From Desulfobacterales bacterium (GTDB taxonomy: Bacteria > Desulfobacterota > Desulfobacteria > Desulfobacterales > Desulfobacteraceae): a DNA stretch of 22,995 bases. This document shows, one piece after another, positions 14,739-21,674 of this stretch. The DNA lies in NCBI GenBank assembly GCA_022361535.1, contig JAKSAU010000943.1, forward strand, positions 1 through 22,995. Direction: 5' to 3'. The translations under genes and the position numbers were made by a program. Under the pieces are notes generated by a model, which ran no database searches, was not told where the DNA came from, and saw only the letters and a program-made list of their open reading frames with translations. Positions within the stretch are counted from its first letter, which is position 1; every line of letters begins with the position of its first letter.

Positions 14739-15167
14739 ATGAGACTTGTAAGATACAACCCTTTCAACGAACTTTCAGTATTTAAAAATGCATTTGACGA
14801 CTTTTTCACTGATCCGGTATTCAAGACAAGAGAAACCAAAGATTGGGCCCCTTCAGTTGATATTGTTAGCAAAGACGACAAAGTGACTCTCAGTGTTGAC
14901 CTACCCGGTATCAAAAAAGAAGATATCTCGGTAAATATCGAGGACAAGGTTCTGACCATTTCAGGTGAGCGCAAATATGAAGAGGAAGATAAAAAAGAAA
15001 ACTATTACAGACGGGAAAGACGGTACGGCAGCTTTAAAAGAGCATTCTCACTGTCAGACGACATTCTTACCGACGAGGTTTCAGCAGATTATGTGGACGG
15101 TGTTCTTAAAGTGACCTTGAAAAAAGAAGCCGTCAAGGAAGAAGTTAAACAAATTACTGTCAACTAA
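14739..15167 (+). CDS. Small heat shock protein, Hsp20/alpha-crystallin family
   Basis: 142 residues, the usual bacterial Hsp20 size; a cytoplasmic ATP-independent holdase that forms large oligomers. The N-terminal arm MRLVRYNPFNEL with FDDFF is typical. The alpha-crystallin domain runs from about 41 (APSVDIV) through SVDLPGIKKEDISVNIEDKV and ISGERKYEEE to YVDGVLKVTLKK at about 122-133. The end QITVN carries an I-x-V motif that docks onto neighbouring subunits. AGAGGAG stands before ATG 14739. It has its own promoter candidate and hairpins on both sides, so it is probably monocistronic. Confidence 0.96.
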   Translation: MRLVRYNPFNELSVFKNAFDDFFTDPVFKTRETKDWAPSVDIVSKDDKVTLSVDLPGIKKEDISVNIEDKVLTISGERKYEEEDKKENYYRRERRYGSFKRAFSLSDDILTDEVSADYVDGVLKVTLKKEAVKEEVKQITVN

Positions 15168-15190
15168 ACTCGACAAAATATCCAACAATC

Positions 15191-15221
15191 AAACCGGCCC
15201 GTATCTATTACGAGCCGGTTT
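15191..15221 (+). terminator. Terminator-like hairpin after hsp20
   Basis: A 12-bp stem with one mismatch (AAACCGGC core at 15191-15198 against 15214-15221) and a 7-base loop, 24 bp after the hsp20 stop. The T run is short (TTTGATATTT), so it could end transcription or just protect the 3' end. Confidence 0.55.
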
Positions 15222-15269
15222 GATATTTGGCTCGATCCAGAATAGTGTAATCGTCTTTTAAAAAAAGCA

Positions 15270-15314
15270 AAAAGCGCACCAAAAAACCTTATTCAGGCTT
15301 TATGGTGCGCTTTT
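15270..15314 (-). terminator. Terminator of the qrc operon (also works toward plus)
   Basis: A perfect 12-bp stem AAAAGCGCACCA (15270-15281) against TGGTGCGCTTTT (15303-15314). Read on the minus strand it is followed by an almost unbroken T run, a strong intrinsic terminator 45 bp after the last small gene of the qrc operon. On the plus strand it has TTTT then ATCATTT and can back up hsp20 termination. Confidence 0.8.
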
Positions 15315-15358
15315 ATCATTTAAACTATCTCGATATTAGTTACAATTATCGAGTTTGA

Positions 15359-15517
15359 TTAATGGTGAGACTCTCCGTCATCATTAATCGTGTCATATGC
15401 TGCCTTGGCAATACAATAGGCCATGCCTGCCCCGAGAATGGAAATGGCATACCAAAACCCGCCAAAGAAAACAAGGTGGCCTACGTCCCAAGCCCATTCA
15501 AAACAAAATGGAAACAT
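15359..15517 (-). CDS. 52-residue membrane protein at the end of the qrc operon
   Basis: ATG 15517 to TAA 15359, with AAAAAGGAG 7-8 nt upstream, 14 bp after the qrcD stop and 45 bp before the operon terminator. The chain starts MFPFCFEWAWDVGHLVFFGG, has one hydrophobic helix (about 16-38, with FWYAISILGAG), and ends in an acidic tail with two His. It contains two Cys, one His before the helix and three Trp, an aromatic-rich make-up typical of small subunits of respiratory complexes. Position and translation signals say it is a real gene cotranscribed with qrcABCD. A Qrc accessory subunit is my inference; purified Qrc is described as four subunits. Confidence 0.82.
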   Translation of the reverse strand: MFPFCFEWAWDVGHLVFFGGFWYAISILGAGMAYCIAKAAYDTINDDGESHH

Positions 15518-15531
15518 ACGTGTTCTCCTTT

Positions 15532-16785
15532 TTATTCAGCTGCAGCTTCTGCAGGTTTGTTTAGTTCCAGTTCCTGGGGGAATACCGGCAGGTACCTGTA
15601 AGCTACGGCAATCAACATGATGCCATACGCCACGGGCAGGATGGTGGTAGCCACTTCCTGCCAACTTGGGATGTACAGAGCCCAGGTGTCAAAGGACATA
15701 ACCGGTACGGCCATGATCTGAAGCACCATTACCCATCTGTTAAGGCAGACGCCGATAACACCAAGTGTAATGGCAACCAGTCTGATTGTCGGGTTTTCAC
15801 GGGTGCCTTTCATGATCAGCAGCAACCCTGGAATCACGCCGCCAAGAATAATCTCGGCAAACAAAATCCAGTATCCGTAAAATGCATTGTTGCTGTAAAA
15901 ATGATCAAGTGTGAATCCAAGACCAGGAGCGGTAACAGTTGCCCAGTAAATGGTGTCAATGAGCTTGGCAATGATGTAAGTTGTGATCATCCAGCCGGAA
16001 ATCTTTGCCAACAAATGAATGGTTTTATCAGATACCAGCTTTTTGCCTGTGATCTTCTCAGTAATCCATGTTACCAACAGGGTAAAGCATGGGCCGAAGG
16101 CTGCCGCAGACCAGGTAAAAAGGAAAAAGGTCCATGGCCAAATCAATAAGCCTTCACGTACGGCAAACGGACGGCCGAACATAACGCCTGCAACACCACC
16201 AAGAGATCCCTGATGGAAGAAAGAAAGGAAAGCGCCTGTAGCAGCAAAAATTGCCATTACACCGTGCATGTTGTGGGCCAGGTGGTGGAAAAAAGGCACC
16301 TTATTGGCCTGGCGGTTTTCCAGGATATTGGGGATGAACTCGATTGTCAGTACTGCAAAGTAACAGGACAGACAAAAGGCTACCTCGGTCAGCATGGAAT
16401 GCACGTTAGCATGCCAGAAGATAAACCAGCCGCGCAGAGGCTGTCCGATATCAATAGCCAGAATCAAAAGTGCCGACGAGTAACAGATAAATCCAATGAT
16501 TACGGCAAAGTTGATAATGTTTTTCAGTTCATCAATTTTAAATATATATTTTAGCAGGCCTGTAAAAAAGGCCCCGCCGCCAACAGCAATAACTGCAAGG
16601 TCTGCCCAGATCCAGAGGGCAAACCCGTAATAGTCATCCATATTGGTCTGGTTCAGCCCCTTAAACCAGCAGAGGAACATGGCATACACGCCCCAGAGCA
16701 GTACGGCACCCACAATGGCCATTCCGATCATGAATTTCGGAAATTCGCACCGTTTTGCGCCTTCAGGTATTAATGCAGAATCCAT
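15532..16785 (-). CDS. qrcD: Qrc complex membrane subunit QrcD (NrfD/PsrC family)
   Basis: 417 residues, with about ten transmembrane helices spread over residues 18-405, the plan of NrfD/PsrC quinone-interacting subunits. It anchors the Qrc complex and is where menaquinone is reduced with electrons from QrcC. No Fe-S or haem-c motif is present, as expected. Lys/Arg-containing loops and conserved acidic residues (DLAV at about 62, ILAEIILGG late in the chain) are of the type discussed for proton paths, but I cannot assign them. AAGGAG is 10 nt before ATG 16785. It follows qrcC by 28 bp. Confidence 0.95.
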   Translation of the reverse strand: MDSALIPEGAKRCEFPKFMIGMAIVGAVLLWGVYAMFLCWFKGLNQTNMDDYYGFALWIWADLAVIAVGGGAFFTGLLKYIFKIDELKNIINFAVIIGFICYSSALLILAIDIGQPLRGWFIFWHANVHSMLTEVAFCLSCYFAVLTIEFIPNILENRQANKVPFFHHLAHNMHGVMAIFAATGAFLSFFHQGSLGGVAGVMFGRPFAVREGLLIWPWTFFLFTWSAAAFGPCFTLLVTWITEKITGKKLVSDKTIHLLAKISGWMITTYIIAKLIDTIYWATVTAPGLGFTLDHFYSNNAFYGYWILFAEIILGGVIPGLLLIMKGTRENPTIRLVAITLGVIGVCLNRWVMVLQIMAVPVMSFDTWALYIPSWQEVATTILPVAYGIMLIAVAYRYLPVFPQELELNKPAEAAAE

Positions 16786-16813
16786 ATTATATTACTCCTT
16801 GAGTCTTGGATAG

Positions 16814-17671
16814 TTAACCATGGGATGAAGAAGACCCATGATGATTCTTGACCTTATCCCATTCGCCGTCAAGATAGTTGTCCCCGGCCTTTCTTACCCA
16901 CTCACGATCTGACATGTAGTAGATCTTGGTGTTGGTACCCAGCCTTTCCAGAAGCCTGAAACACTTCGGATTTCTGGATTTTCCCACAACCTTATGATTG
17001 TTGGGATCGGGATGGGGATCGGGTTTAACAATCTGGGTGACTTTATGGGCGGGGTTGTTCAGGTCCCCGAAGATGATGGCACCGGACGGGCATGCTGTGG
17101 TGCACGCAGTCTGGTATTCATTTTCTTCGATTTCCCGTTCCTCCACATAGGCTCTTTCCCTGGCCAACTGGTATCTATGGTAGCAAAAAGAGCATTTTTC
17201 CACGATCCCTCGCATACGGGGAGATACGTTGGGGCTCAGGTAGTTTTCCATACCTTCAGGCCATGTGGGATCCCACCAGTTAAAATACCTGGCATGATAA
17301 GGGCATGCCCCCATGCAATACCGGCAACCAAAACACCGGGTATAAATCTGGCTGACAATCCCGGTATCATATCCATAGTCTGTTGCAGTGGCAGGACAGA
17401 CCGAAACGCAGGGAGAGTGGCCGTGATCCCCAAGGCCGCTGCAGTGCTGGCAGGGTCTGGGCATGTACACGACTTCTGTATCAGGAAAGGATTTGCCGTT
17501 TGTCAGCTTATAGACGCGCATCCAGGTAATACTATCCTTTTTCCTGGATTCGTCCTCCTTAAACGGAACGTTATTCTCTGCCATGCACGACACCATGCAG
17601 GAGCCGCATCCCGTGCATTTGTCCAGATCAACAACCATTCCGAACTTGTGTGCTTTTTTATCTTGTATCAT
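16814..17671 (-). CDS. qrcC: Qrc complex iron-sulfur subunit QrcC
   Basis: 285 residues, a periplasmic-side four-cluster ferredoxin of the DmsB/PsrB type that carries electrons from QrcB to QrcD. Cys sets: C19, C22, C25, C29; C74, C77, C88, C92; C113, C116, C119, C123; C160, C163, C190, C194. All sixteen are present. The second set has ten residues between its second and third Cys (SGLGDHGHSP) where relatives usually have three or four. Qrc is known to hold one [3Fe-4S] and several [4Fe-4S] clusters. There is no signal peptide; it is likely exported with the Tat-bearing QrcB. AAGAGG lies just before ATG 17671. Confidence 0.95.
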   Translation of the reverse strand: MIQDKKAHKFGMVVDLDKCTGCGSCMVSCMAENNVPFKEDESRKKDSITWMRVYKLTNGKSFPDTEVVYMPRPCQHCSGLGDHGHSPCVSVCPATATDYGYDTGIVSQIYTRCFGCRYCMGACPYHARYFNWWDPTWPEGMENYLSPNVSPRMRGIVEKCSFCYHRYQLARERAYVEEREIEENEYQTACTTACPSGAIIFGDLNNPAHKVTQIVKPDPHPDPNNHKVVGKSRNPKCFRLLERLGTNTKIYYMSDREWVRKAGDNYLDGEWDKVKNHHGSSSSHG

Positions 17672-17705
17672 CAGAACCTCTTAAAAGATTTCTTTTCCAT
17701 ATCAG

Positions 17706-19820
17706 TTAGGCCTTGGAAAGTGTGGCCTTGATTCCAAAGGCGGCATCCAATCCTGAACCAGGTTCAATTACCGGGCCGATCAGGTCGTTAACATTAACGC
17801 CCTTGCCAGCCACATAGGGGTTATCAAATGTGTGGCCGAGGCCTTTTACCATCCCGATTACTCCCGGCATGATACCTTCATTGAAATTGACCTTAACCTT
17901 TGTAGAACCTATAGCTGTCTTCAACATTGCATCGCCAAAATCCTTCAGAGAACCTGCTGATGCAGGATTGATCTCTACAACAATATCCGTTCCGGCGAGA
18001 ACCCGGTCAGATACGGTTTTAATGGCAAAGGGAGATGAAGCAGGAGCGGTTCCTGCAAGGCGCATATTGTCAATGGGAACCAGAGTTAAATCACCCTCTC
18101 CCTGGGCTTGAACCGCTTTGGGGTTGGCGGCAAGAAATCTGAAATCAGTTGCCGGAGTACCAAAAGGAGCACCTTCTGAGACAATTGCATAACCATCGTC
18201 TGACAGGGCATCCCATACACCTTCTGCAACTTCTTCAAGACATTCGTCAAAGGTTTCCCATCCAAAGCTGTCAGCGATAGTTCCACCCATAGCCTGAGCA
18301 AGAAGGATCAATGCATCACCCGGGTGTTTGGTATTGAATACCGGTTTAACCATGGGTTGAGCAAGGCCTACAACTGTCTTGGGCAGCCCTGCTCCTGAGG
18401 GAACATCTTCCATACGTTCGAGGAAAGTAGAGGCTGGTAAAACCACATCGGCCAGCATGGCAGTTTCATCCAGGAAAGAGGAGAAGCTGACTTTAAAATC
18501 AACTTTAGAGAAGACCTCTTTTACCTTTTGTGTGTTGCGCAGTGTATAGCAGGGGTTGGCATTATAAACAAACAATGCTTTAAGCTTGGCATTGCCTGCC
18601 AGCTTTTCCACTAACTCATTTACAGAACCTGCAAGTTTTTCTTTACCGGCGCCATTTTCTGCAACTGCATCCATTGACGCTTCCGGGAAGGAAAGGTAGT
18701 CATCTTTTGCCATGACAAAAGCACCGCCTTTTTTATTCAGACGGCCGGCCAGTGCGTTCAAGGTCTGGACAGCTGCAAATTCACGCAAGCTTTGTCCATG
18801 GTCTCCCCTGCCCCTTCCGGGAACTGCAACCGGAGCATCTGCTTTGGCAAAAGCCATTGCAAGGGCTTCGATATCAGCAGCTTTCACACCTGTGATCGCC
18901 TCAACTTTGGCCGGTGTATAATCCCGGGTAACAATAGCAGTGAAGCGGTTGATACCACCTGTAAAATCGCCAGGTACAAACAGATTCTTTTTAAGAAGTA
19001 CAGAGCAGATACCAAGGGCCAAGTCAGCTTCGGTTCCTGGTTTAACCGGAATCCATTTATCTGCATTGGCCGCAGTATTGGAAAGTCTTGGTTCAACCTG
19101 GTAAAGCTTGGCGTGGCGTTCTTTGCGGGATGCATTTGCTTTGAAACAGGCCACTGGAGATCCCCAGCCTTCGATGATGCCCGCACCAAAACTTAATACA
19201 AAGTCGGAGTTTTCAAGATCAAATCCGATGGTGTTGCCTGCACCATGGAGGGTAGCTGCAGTCAGTTCCAGGTTGCTTTCAAGGCTGGGCATGGCATATG
19301 CATTGGGAGAACCAAATGCATCCATGAACCGTTTAAACAGCCCTGCAGTAGCACCGCCTGTGCTGCCTGTAACCAGGCCTAAAGAGTCTGGTGTTCCGCT
19401 TTTACGAATTTCACCGAGTTTCTCAGCAACCAGGGAAACCGCTTCATCCCATGAGATGGCCGTAAATTTGTCCCCGACCTTTTTCATAGGAGTTTTGACC
19501 CTTGCAGGGTCGTATAAATACTGAAGACCGGCAATACCATGGAGACAAGCGCCACCACCATTTACCGGGTAATCTTCAAGCCCTTCAATCTTTACGGGCC
19601 GTCCTTTTATTTTTCTTACACTGATGCCGCAGCTTCCGGGACAGAGGCTGCAGACTGAATTATCATAAGTTATTTCACCGTCTTCAGGAACCGGGGTCCA
19701 TGGCCAGTTCTGGGTCCAGATGGAAGAATCATCCGTCAGTTTCACACCCACAGGGGAAACTGCAATACCAGCTGCTGCGCCTAGTCCCAATCCCAAGAAG
19801 CTTCGTCTATCAATTTTCAT
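17706..19820 (-). CDS. qrcB: Qrc complex molybdopterin-oxidoreductase-like subunit QrcB
   Basis: 704 residues. The N-terminus MKIDRRSFLGLGLGAAAGIA is a twin-arginine signal (RR at 5-6), so it is exported folded. A cluster motif with C57, C60, C64 and C92 follows (CSLCPGSCG then GACLHG), as in NarG/PsrA relatives. The rest reads as a molybdopterin-oxidoreductase fold (TAISWDEAVSLVAEKL, VYNANPCYTLRN, VVLPASTFLERMEDVPSG). From published work on Desulfovibrio Qrc, QrcB carries no molybdenum and serves as an electron conduit; I infer the same here. AAGGAAG is 6 nt before ATG 19820. 44 bp separate it from qrcA and 34 bp from qrcC. Confidence 0.95.
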   Translation of the reverse strand: MKIDRRSFLGLGLGAAAGIAVSPVGVKLTDDSSIWTQNWPWTPVPEDGEITYDNSVCSLCPGSCGISVRKIKGRPVKIEGLEDYPVNGGGACLHGIAGLQYLYDPARVKTPMKKVGDKFTAISWDEAVSLVAEKLGEIRKSGTPDSLGLVTGSTGGATAGLFKRFMDAFGSPNAYAMPSLESNLELTAATLHGAGNTIGFDLENSDFVLSFGAGIIEGWGSPVACFKANASRKERHAKLYQVEPRLSNTAANADKWIPVKPGTEADLALGICSVLLKKNLFVPGDFTGGINRFTAIVTRDYTPAKVEAITGVKAADIEALAMAFAKADAPVAVPGRGRGDHGQSLREFAAVQTLNALAGRLNKKGGAFVMAKDDYLSFPEASMDAVAENGAGKEKLAGSVNELVEKLAGNAKLKALFVYNANPCYTLRNTQKVKEVFSKVDFKVSFSSFLDETAMLADVVLPASTFLERMEDVPSGAGLPKTVVGLAQPMVKPVFNTKHPGDALILLAQAMGGTIADSFGWETFDECLEEVAEGVWDALSDDGYAIVSEGAPFGTPATDFRFLAANPKAVQAQGEGDLTLVPIDNMRLAGTAPASSPFAIKTVSDRVLAGTDIVVEINPASAGSLKDFGDAMLKTAIGSTKVKVNFNEGIMPGVIGMVKGLGHTFDNPYVAGKGVNVNDLIGPVIEPGSGLDAAFGIKATLSKA

Positions 19821-19864
19821 AAGTCTTCCTTTATAAAATTTGAAATTCTTGTCCTTGAGGCGCC

Positions 19865-20548
19865 TTACTTATGGCACTGGAAGCAGTAGCCTTTATGGCC
19901 GTCCATTTCCACGTGACAGTCTGCGCAGTCATCCATCTTCATCCGATCCCAGGAATTCTTTTTCAATCCCCAGATGTTTTTACCCCAGATATCCCGGCTG
20001 TAACCGGTGATCCTGTTCTCTTCGTAAGGCCGTGAAGAGGTGGATTCGCCAATGGGACCGTGGCAGGTTTTACAATCCATTTTACCTGCTGCGTTCTCAC
20101 CCATTATATGGGCGGCATGGGAGAAGTACACACAATCCGGTTGTCTTGCATAGACAAACCAGGGTACTTCTTTTTCCTTTGCCACGTATTCTTCGGCAAA
20201 GATAGCTTCATCTTCTGTGTCTCCCATGGGCTCGTCCGTATGGCAATCCATACAGGAAGCAAGATCCGGGATACCGGAGAAAGTGCCGTCTTCCCTCAGG
20301 TAGTGGCATGTTTCGCAATCACCGGTTTCTTCGACATGAAGCTTGTGGTCAAAGTTAAAGGGTTGTTCATGCTTTGAATAAAGCAATTTGGGAAACAGCA
20401 GCCAGCCCGAGAGGAAGCAGACAACGAACGCCCCCAAAAAAAAGATGACGCCGAGTCCTAAACCCTTGTCATCCTTTGGACCATTGGCAGCAGACTCCTC
20501 TGCACCATCCATGGAACCATGTTCAGATTTGTTTTCTAGTTCACTCAT
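19865..20548 (-). CDS. qrcA: Qrc complex multihaem cytochrome c subunit QrcA
   Basis: 227 residues. An acidic cytoplasmic N-terminus (1-29) leads into one membrane anchor (about 30-52), then a periplasmic cytochrome domain. I count five CXXCH haem sites: C78-H82, C99-H103, C159-H163, C208-H212 and C222-H226. VYFSHAAH (140-147) supplies His of the kind that serve as distal ligands. QrcA takes electrons from the soluble type I cytochrome c3, itself reduced by periplasmic hydrogenases or formate dehydrogenases, and passes them on through QrcB and QrcC. Desulfovibrio QrcA is described as six-haem, so this one seems to have one fewer. GGAG is close before ATG 20548. Confidence 0.93.
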   Translation of the reverse strand: MSELENKSEHGSMDGAEESAANGPKDDKGLGLGVIFFLGAFVVCFLSGWLLFPKLLYSKHEQPFNFDHKLHVEETGDCETCHYLREDGTFSGIPDLASCMDCHTDEPMGDTEDEAIFAEEYVAKEKEVPWFVYARQPDCVYFSHAAHIMGENAAGKMDCKTCHGPIGESTSSRPYEENRITGYSRDIWGKNIWGLKKNSWDRMKMDDCADCHVEMDGHKGYCFQCHK

Positions 20549-20685
20549 GAAAACTCCATCAATGTTAAAATGTTGATGTTACTATAACCATCGGCCCCGG
20601 GCGAACCCTTAGGGCCTTAATATTCCACGCAGGCAGCAACCACGTTGCAAACCTGCAATACGTCCAAAATACACAAATTGCTCAA
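20549..20685 (-). promoter_or_regulatory. Structured leader of the qrc operon
   Basis: About 130 nt between the promoter and qrcA. In transcript order there is an outer GCAGG/CCTGC stem (20656-20652 with 20633-20629) enclosing a perfect GCAAC-3 nt-GTTGC hairpin (20648-20636), then a GGCCC/GGGCC stem (20616-20612 with 20597-20593) enclosing GGG-TTCG-CCC (20608-20599), then CATCAA/TTGATG (20578-20557), whose distal arm touches the Shine-Dalgarno. No T run follows any of them. It does not match a riboswitch I know. Confidence 0.45.
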
Positions 20686-20714
20686 TCTATATTAATATAT
20701 GGATTTCTTGTCAA
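20686..20714 (-). promoter_or_regulatory. Promoter of the qrc operon
   Basis: Minus-strand TTGACA (20714-20709), exactly 17 bp, then TATAGA (20691-20686): a perfect -35 and a good -10. It sits 37 bp past the ccsA terminator and about 140 bp before qrcA, so qrc is an operon separate from resB-ccsA. Confidence 0.65.
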
Positions 20715-20751
20715 GAATAATTGGGGAGCCCAAGCTAGTGTAACGCACACT

Positions 20752-20787
20752 AAAAAAGGGAGAATGCCAAGGCATTCTCCCTTTTTT
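20752..20787 (-). terminator. Strong terminator of the resB-ccsA operon
   Basis: A 17-bp perfect inverted repeat: GGGAGAATGCC paired with GGCATTCTCCC around two bases, flanked by six A and six T. It lies 48 bp after the ccsA stop and is followed by TTTTTT on the minus strand. It is symmetric, so it would also stop plus-strand transcripts. Confidence 0.92.
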
Positions 20788-20835
20788 GTACTTATTATAA
20801 TTGGAGTTTTTTTCTAATTATATACCCTTACTCAA

Positions 20836-21669
20836 TTATCCATAACTATGAAGGCCGGATAAGAGGAAATTAACCCCAAAATAGGTAAACAGCACACAAC
20901 CAAATCCCACGATGGATACAATGGCCAGTTTTGAACCATGCCATCCGCGCATCAGTCTTAAATGCAGAAAAATAGCGTAAATAAACCAGGTAATCAGGGA
21001 CCAGGTTTCTTTAGGATCCCATGACCAGTATTTACCCCAGGCAGAATTGGCCCATACCGAGCCGGTAATAATGCCGATGGTTAAAAAGAGGAATCCAAAC
21101 ACGATCATCTGGTAAGTCAGCTCATCAAGGATCTCCCAATCGGGCAGCTTTGCAAAAATGGATTTGGCATTGGGATCTTTGGGTTTTACAAAATAAATAA
21201 AACTAAATCCAAAAGCCAAAGCAAACCCCGCGTATCCCAAAAAGCAGGTGACTACATGGGCAATCAGCCAATTAGATTTCAAGGCAGGAATCAAAGGGCT
21301 TATGGTAGAAGAAATTGACGGGTCAAAAGATGCATATGCAATAGCCAAAAAAATCAAAGGCGAAACAAAAACACCAATGATACTTTCCTTGTATTTAAGC
21401 TCGACAAACACATAGAGTGCTGCCAGGGTCCAGGAAAAAAAGACGAGAGACTCATACATATTTGAAAACGGTGCATGACCGTATCCCATCTGATATGATT
21501 CTACCCATCGCAAAAGGATGCCGCCTGTGTTGGCCAGCAGTCCGATCACAATCACCCAAAAGCCCAGTTTGGCCAACACTTGTTTCTTGAATGAAAACGA
21601 GCCAATGTAAAAAACAGATGCCAGGGCATATATAAAGGTTGCTGCAGATAAAAGTAATGAAGAGTTCAT
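20836..21669 (-). CDS. ccsA: System II cytochrome c maturation protein CcsA (ResC; also called CcsB)
   Basis: 277 residues with about eight transmembrane helices. The haem-handling WWD domain is clear: WANSAWGKYWSWDPKETW (206-223). Candidate haem-ligand His are H138 (WLIAHV) and H274 (GLHSYG), with H65 and H236 elsewhere. With ResB it moves haem across the membrane and joins it to CXXCH sites in the periplasm. Databases use both CcsA and CcsB for this protein. AAGG lies 4 nt before ATG 21669, overlapping the resB stop region; the gap is 5 bp. Confidence 0.95.
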   Translation of the reverse strand: MNSSLLLSAATFIYALASVFYIGSFSFKKQVLAKLGFWVIVIGLLANTGGILLRWVESYQMGYGHAPFSNMYESLVFFSWTLAALYVFVELKYKESIIGVFVSPLIFLAIAYASFDPSISSTISPLIPALKSNWLIAHVVTCFLGYAGFALAFGFSFIYFVKPKDPNAKSIFAKLPDWEILDELTYQMIVFGFLFLTIGIITGSVWANSAWGKYWSWDPKETWSLITWFIYAIFLHLRLMRGWHGSKLAIVSIVGFGCVLFTYFGVNFLLSGLHSYG

Positions 21670-21674
21670 TTGCC

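Noticed and set aside
15362..16554. Plus-strand frames within the qrcD region
   Set aside because: They oppose well-supported minus genes, have no ribosome sites and show no family motif.
20108..20131. CVYFSH in QrcA as a sixth haem site
   Set aside because: It lacks the second Cys of CXXCH; FSHAAH is better explained as distal His ligands of other haems.
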